Source of the DNA: DAONLM01 sp035406685 | GTDB lineage: Bacteria > Spirochaetota > GWE2-31-10 > MWDO01 | Assembly (NCBI GenBank): GCA_035406685.1 | Contig: DAONLM010000178.1 | Coordinates: 1-6,171, forward strand | Reading direction: 5' to 3' | Length of the DNA stretch: 6,171 bases | Shown here: one piece after another, positions 3,799 through 6,171 of the stretch | Layout: every line of letters starts with the position of its first letter | Position numbering within the stretch: the first letter of the stretch is position 1 | The notes under the pieces: model-generated | What the model was told of the DNA's origin: nothing | Databases searched by the model: none | What the model saw: only the letters and a program-made list of their open reading frames with translations | Made by a program: the position numbers and the translations under genes

Positions 3799-5844
3799 AT
3801 GGAATTAATGGCACCAGCAGGCAATATAAATAGTTTTATCGCAGCAATTGAAGGAGATGCAGACTCAATATATCTTGGTTTAAAAAAGTATAACGCAAGA
3901 TATCCAGCAAATAATTTTACGACATTTCAACTATTGAAAGTCGTTGATTTTGCTCATTCTAAGGGCAAAAAGGTTTATCTTACACTTAATATTGATTTTA
4001 AGTCAAATGAAATAGAAGAGGTTTCTTCAATACTTGCTTTTTGTGAAAAGATTAAAATAGATGCTGTAATCGTAAAAGATGTGGGTGCTATTTTGATATA
4101 TAATAAATTCTTCAAAAACAAATTTGCACTTCATCTTTCCACTCAGGCTGGCATAACATCTTCAGAGGGTGTAAGGTTTGCAAAAGATTTTGGCATAAAG
4201 AGGGTTATTTTAGCAAGAGAGTTAACTCTTAAAGAGATAAAAAAATGTTGTGAGATAAATGATATTGAGATAGAAATTTTCTGTCAGGGATCCATGTGTT
4301 TTAGTATATCTGGTAGATGCCTTCTTTCTTCTTATATTGGTGGAAAAAGCGGTAATAGGGGTAGATGCACGGCACCATGCAGGGTTCTCTGGGAACACAA
4401 TGGCAAGAAAATGACATATTTTTCAATGAAAGATTTATCTCTAATAAACAATTTAAAAGAGATAGAGAATTGCGGAGTAAAGGCTCTTAAAATAGAGGGT
4501 AGACTAAAAAAAGATAAATGGGTAAAAGAGGTAACATCTCTATATCGAGATGCTCTTGTTTCTGATAAAATAGATCTAACAAGTATAAGGAATAATCTTT
4601 TGAGATTTTCAGCAAGAGAGATGGATAATGGACATATTATAAAACACGATGGATTAATACTTGAGTCACAGATTTGGGATAATTTTCAAAAAGAAGATGA
4701 GACTAATTTTTCTGAAATAAATTTTAAAAATAATTTTAAGATAATATTTGAGAATTTAGATAAAGAGACTATTAAATACAGAATTTTAATAGAAAATTTT
4801 ACACAAGAATTTATTATAAGAGTGCCATCTTTTGAAAAGAAAAAAGCTAAATTACAAAATTTTACAATGATAAAAGAAGCAATCCAACATAATAATTTAG
4901 TTAATGAAGATTTTGGTATTGAATTTATAAATTGTGAAGAGATTTTTGTAACATCATCTTTTTTAAAAACAGTTACTGAAGAAATTATAAAGAATGTTGC
5001 TAATTTTTATAATAGAATAGAAAAAAGTTTTTATCAACTGGACTCTAAAATAATAGAATGGCTTAAACCAATAGAAAAAAAAGAAAGAAATAAAATTTTA
5101 GGGGATTATCCAGATAAGATTATAATAAATTATAGCCAGATAGGATTAATAAAAGAGTTTTATGATATTACGACAATTGTCTTACATATAAATGAAAATA
5201 TAGATATAAATTTACTCAAGAAGATTAAAAACAAAAGAGTAATAATAGCATTGCCACCGGTACTATTTGAAAAGAATATCGTAAAGATTAAAGATAAAGT
5301 AAAACAACTTTATTATGAAGGCTTTAAAGAATTTGAGGCAAACTCTTTTTGTGGTATGGAGATACTTAAAGAAATCGATTGTGTAAAACATGCTGGATCT
5401 GGCTTATCTGTTTATAATCATATAGCAGTAAAATTTTATAAAGAACTCGGATACAACTCTGTATATGTGCCATTAGAAGGGGATATCCCTATATTTAAGT
5501 CATTGTCAACTTTTTCTGAACTTGATATTGGAATTATTGTCTTTGGAAGACCAGAACTATTTATTACAAGAGTTCAGAGTCCCTATTTTAAGAATAAAAG
5601 TATTTTTTCTGATAAATATATAAAAATAGTATGCATCAATGATGGAGAAATAAATAGATTCGTTTCTTTAGAACCTTTGTCATTTATTGGTGATATTTTT
5701 AAAAAAGAAAATATATACTTTGATAATCTTATTGCTGACCTAAGATTCTTTGATGAGCCTGCTCTTATTTTAAAAGAGATATTTAATAATAAATTTTCTA
5801 ATATTAAAGAGAATAGTTTTAATTATTTTAGAAAATTGTCATAA
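3799..5844 (+). CDS. U32 family 'peptidase', RlhA/TrhP-type RNA hydroxylation protein
   Basis: A 681-residue U32 protein. The family was first described as collagenase-like peptidases, but E. coli members RlhA and TrhP hydroxylate C2501 of 23S rRNA and U34 of tRNA, and UbiU/UbiV bind a 4Fe-4S cluster. The N-terminus MELMAPAGN (1-9) is canonical. The U32 signature is complete at 160-175 (I-F-C-Q-G-S-M-C ... G-R-C-L-L), followed by NRGRCTAPCR (186-195) and KIEGRLK (231-237). Cys167, 174, 190 and 194 (C-x6-C-x15-C-x3-C) probably hold an iron-sulfur cluster. Residues 310-405 look like the beta-rich DUF3656-type insert. Residues 440-680 form a second barrel-like lobe without the Cys motif. The length is nearest to RlhA (about 650), not TrhP (about 450). 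The start at 3799 is chosen over the in-frame ATG at 3772 because TAAGG at 3786-3790 precedes it by 8 bases and it gives the canonical N-terminus. It begins 5 bases after apbE and ends the operon. Confidence 0.88.
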   Translation: MELMAPAGNINSFIAAIEGDADSIYLGLKKYNARYPANNFTTFQLLKVVDFAHSKGKKVYLTLNIDFKSNEIEEVSSILAFCEKIKIDAVIVKDVGAILIYNKFFKNKFALHLSTQAGITSSEGVRFAKDFGIKRVILARELTLKEIKKCCEINDIEIEIFCQGSMCFSISGRCLLSSYIGGKSGNRGRCTAPCRVLWEHNGKKMTYFSMKDLSLINNLKEIENCGVKALKIEGRLKKDKWVKEVTSLYRDALVSDKIDLTSIRNNLLRFSAREMDNGHIIKHDGLILESQIWDNFQKEDETNFSEINFKNNFKIIFENLDKETIKYRILIENFTQEFIIRVPSFEKKKAKLQNFTMIKEAIQHNNLVNEDFGIEFINCEEIFVTSSFLKTVTEEIIKNVANFYNRIEKSFYQLDSKIIEWLKPIEKKERNKILGDYPDKIIINYSQIGLIKEFYDITTIVLHINENIDINLLKKIKNKRVIIALPPVLFEKNIVKIKDKVKQLYYEGFKEFEANSFCGMEILKEIDCVKHAGSGLSVYNHIAVKFYKELGYNSVYVPLEGDIPIFKSLSTFSELDIGIIVFGRPELFITRVQSPYFKNKSIFSDKYIKIVCINDGEINRFVSLEPLSFIGDIFKKENIYFDNLIADLRFFDEPALILKEIFNNKFSNIKENSFNYFRKLS

Positions 5845-5958
5845 TCTAATTTTATAATAAAACCATCTCAATCGAAATTTTTCATATATGATAAACTTTG
5901 CTTAAAAAAAACTTAATAAAAAACTAAAATTAGACTTAAAAACAATTGTCGCATAAAT
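5845..5958. other. Short AT-rich spacer after the operon
   Basis: It contains no reading frame and no RNA gene that I can see. AATTGTC followed within 1-2 bases by CATAA occurs at the end of the U32 gene (about 5836-5845) and again near 5944-5956, probably by chance. Confidence 0.4.
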
Positions 5959-5997
5959 AAAAAACCTCCTGAGTATATCTCAGGAGGCAAACTTTTT
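5959..5997. terminator. Bidirectional Rho-independent terminator between converging genes
   Basis: CCTCCTGAG (5965-5973) and CTCAGGAGG (5979-5987) form a perfect 9-bp GC-rich stem with the loop TATAT. On the minus strand the stem is followed at once by six T (complement of 5964-5959), a textbook terminator for the leftward gene on the right. On the plus strand the T-run (5993-5997) starts 5 bases after the stem, so it is weaker for the operon ending at 5844 but still usable. The stem's right arm contains AGGAGG, an SD-like sequence that would be hidden in the hairpin; no start codon follows it. Confidence 0.88.
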
Positions 5998-6021
5998 ATT
6001 AAAATATTACACAATTATGGA

Positions 6022-6165
6022 TTATTTATACCTTACTACCGAAAAGTAACTATTACTTCCACTATTATTTTTCCCAGCAACAACTATTTTACCATGACTA
6101 TCTATCGTTACTATATATATTAATAACAAAATTTTTTGACAAAACTTCATAATCACTGAAAATGA
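6022..6165 (-). pseudogene. Last repeat of a delta-60 repeat protein, apparently a remnant
   Basis: The minus-strand reading that ends at the TAA (6024-6022) encodes IDSHGKIVVAGKNNSGS, then NSYFSVVRYK. This matches the delta-60 repeat consensus (DxxGKIVVAG ... ddFavvRY), which is found in tandem in extracellular beta-propeller-like proteins. Full genes have many repeats. Here the open frame goes back only to an in-frame TAA at 6168-6166. An ATG at 6150 would give 42 residues but has no Shine-Dalgarno site, and the residues upstream of the repeat do not match a delta-60 unit. A frameshift near the A6/T4 run at 6129-6138 or the TATATATATA at 6111-6120 could have split a longer gene. The strong terminator 25 bases past the stop fits the 3' end of a once longer, expressed gene. 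Repeat identity is well supported; whether the gene is broken or this is a sequencing error is open. Confidence 0.6.
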
Positions 6166-6171
6166 TTAAAA

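Overview
The window is very AT-rich bacterial DNA. TGG is the only tryptophan codon in the genes and Shine-Dalgarno sites are mostly normal, so the standard bacterial code applies. Three predicted lipoproteins have short lipoboxes ending in Ser-Cys. One of them is an ApbE-type flavin transferase that is itself a lipoprotein, as in Treponema. Together with FtsB-like, TsaC and U32 genes, this fits a low-GC, Gram-negative-type bacterium. A spirochaete is my best guess, but no marker in the window proves it.

Layout, left to right. (1) 1-223, minus strand: the 5' end of a lipoprotein gene whose visible part ends in a motif like the chitobiase/hexosaminidase C-terminal (CHB_HEX_C) fold. (2) 224-402: a divergent promoter region with T/A tracts and an almost ideal promoter facing right. 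(3) 403-1317: an unrecognised tryptophan-rich lipoprotein. (4) 1318-1756: a 439-base gap with no gene but much structure. It holds a perfect 16-bp palindrome with a partial second copy 71 bp away, diverged repeat units, a 10-bp inverted repeat and several hairpins. (5) 1757-5844: a tight co-directional operon of four genes: an FtsB/DivIC-like membrane protein with an unusual second membrane segment, TsaC (tRNA t6A synthesis), ApbE (protein flavinylation) and a U32 'peptidase' (rRNA/tRNA hydroxylation type). The first three genes overlap, and only 5 bases separate the stop of the third from the start of the fourth. A TTGACA-17-TATATA promoter sits so close to the first ATG that the mRNA is probably leaderless. 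(6) 5959-5997: a strong hairpin terminator between converging genes. (7) 6022-6165, minus strand: the last repeat of a delta-60 repeat protein, cut off by an in-frame stop and probably a gene remnant.

The operon combines cell division, translation fidelity and flavoprotein maturation, a housekeeping mix. The flanks carry surface or envelope genes (two lipoproteins and a beta-propeller-type repeat fragment), which look like the variable part of the genome. I see no transposase, tRNA, rRNA, CRISPR array or recognisable defence system. The most unexplained piece is the gap at 1318-1756.
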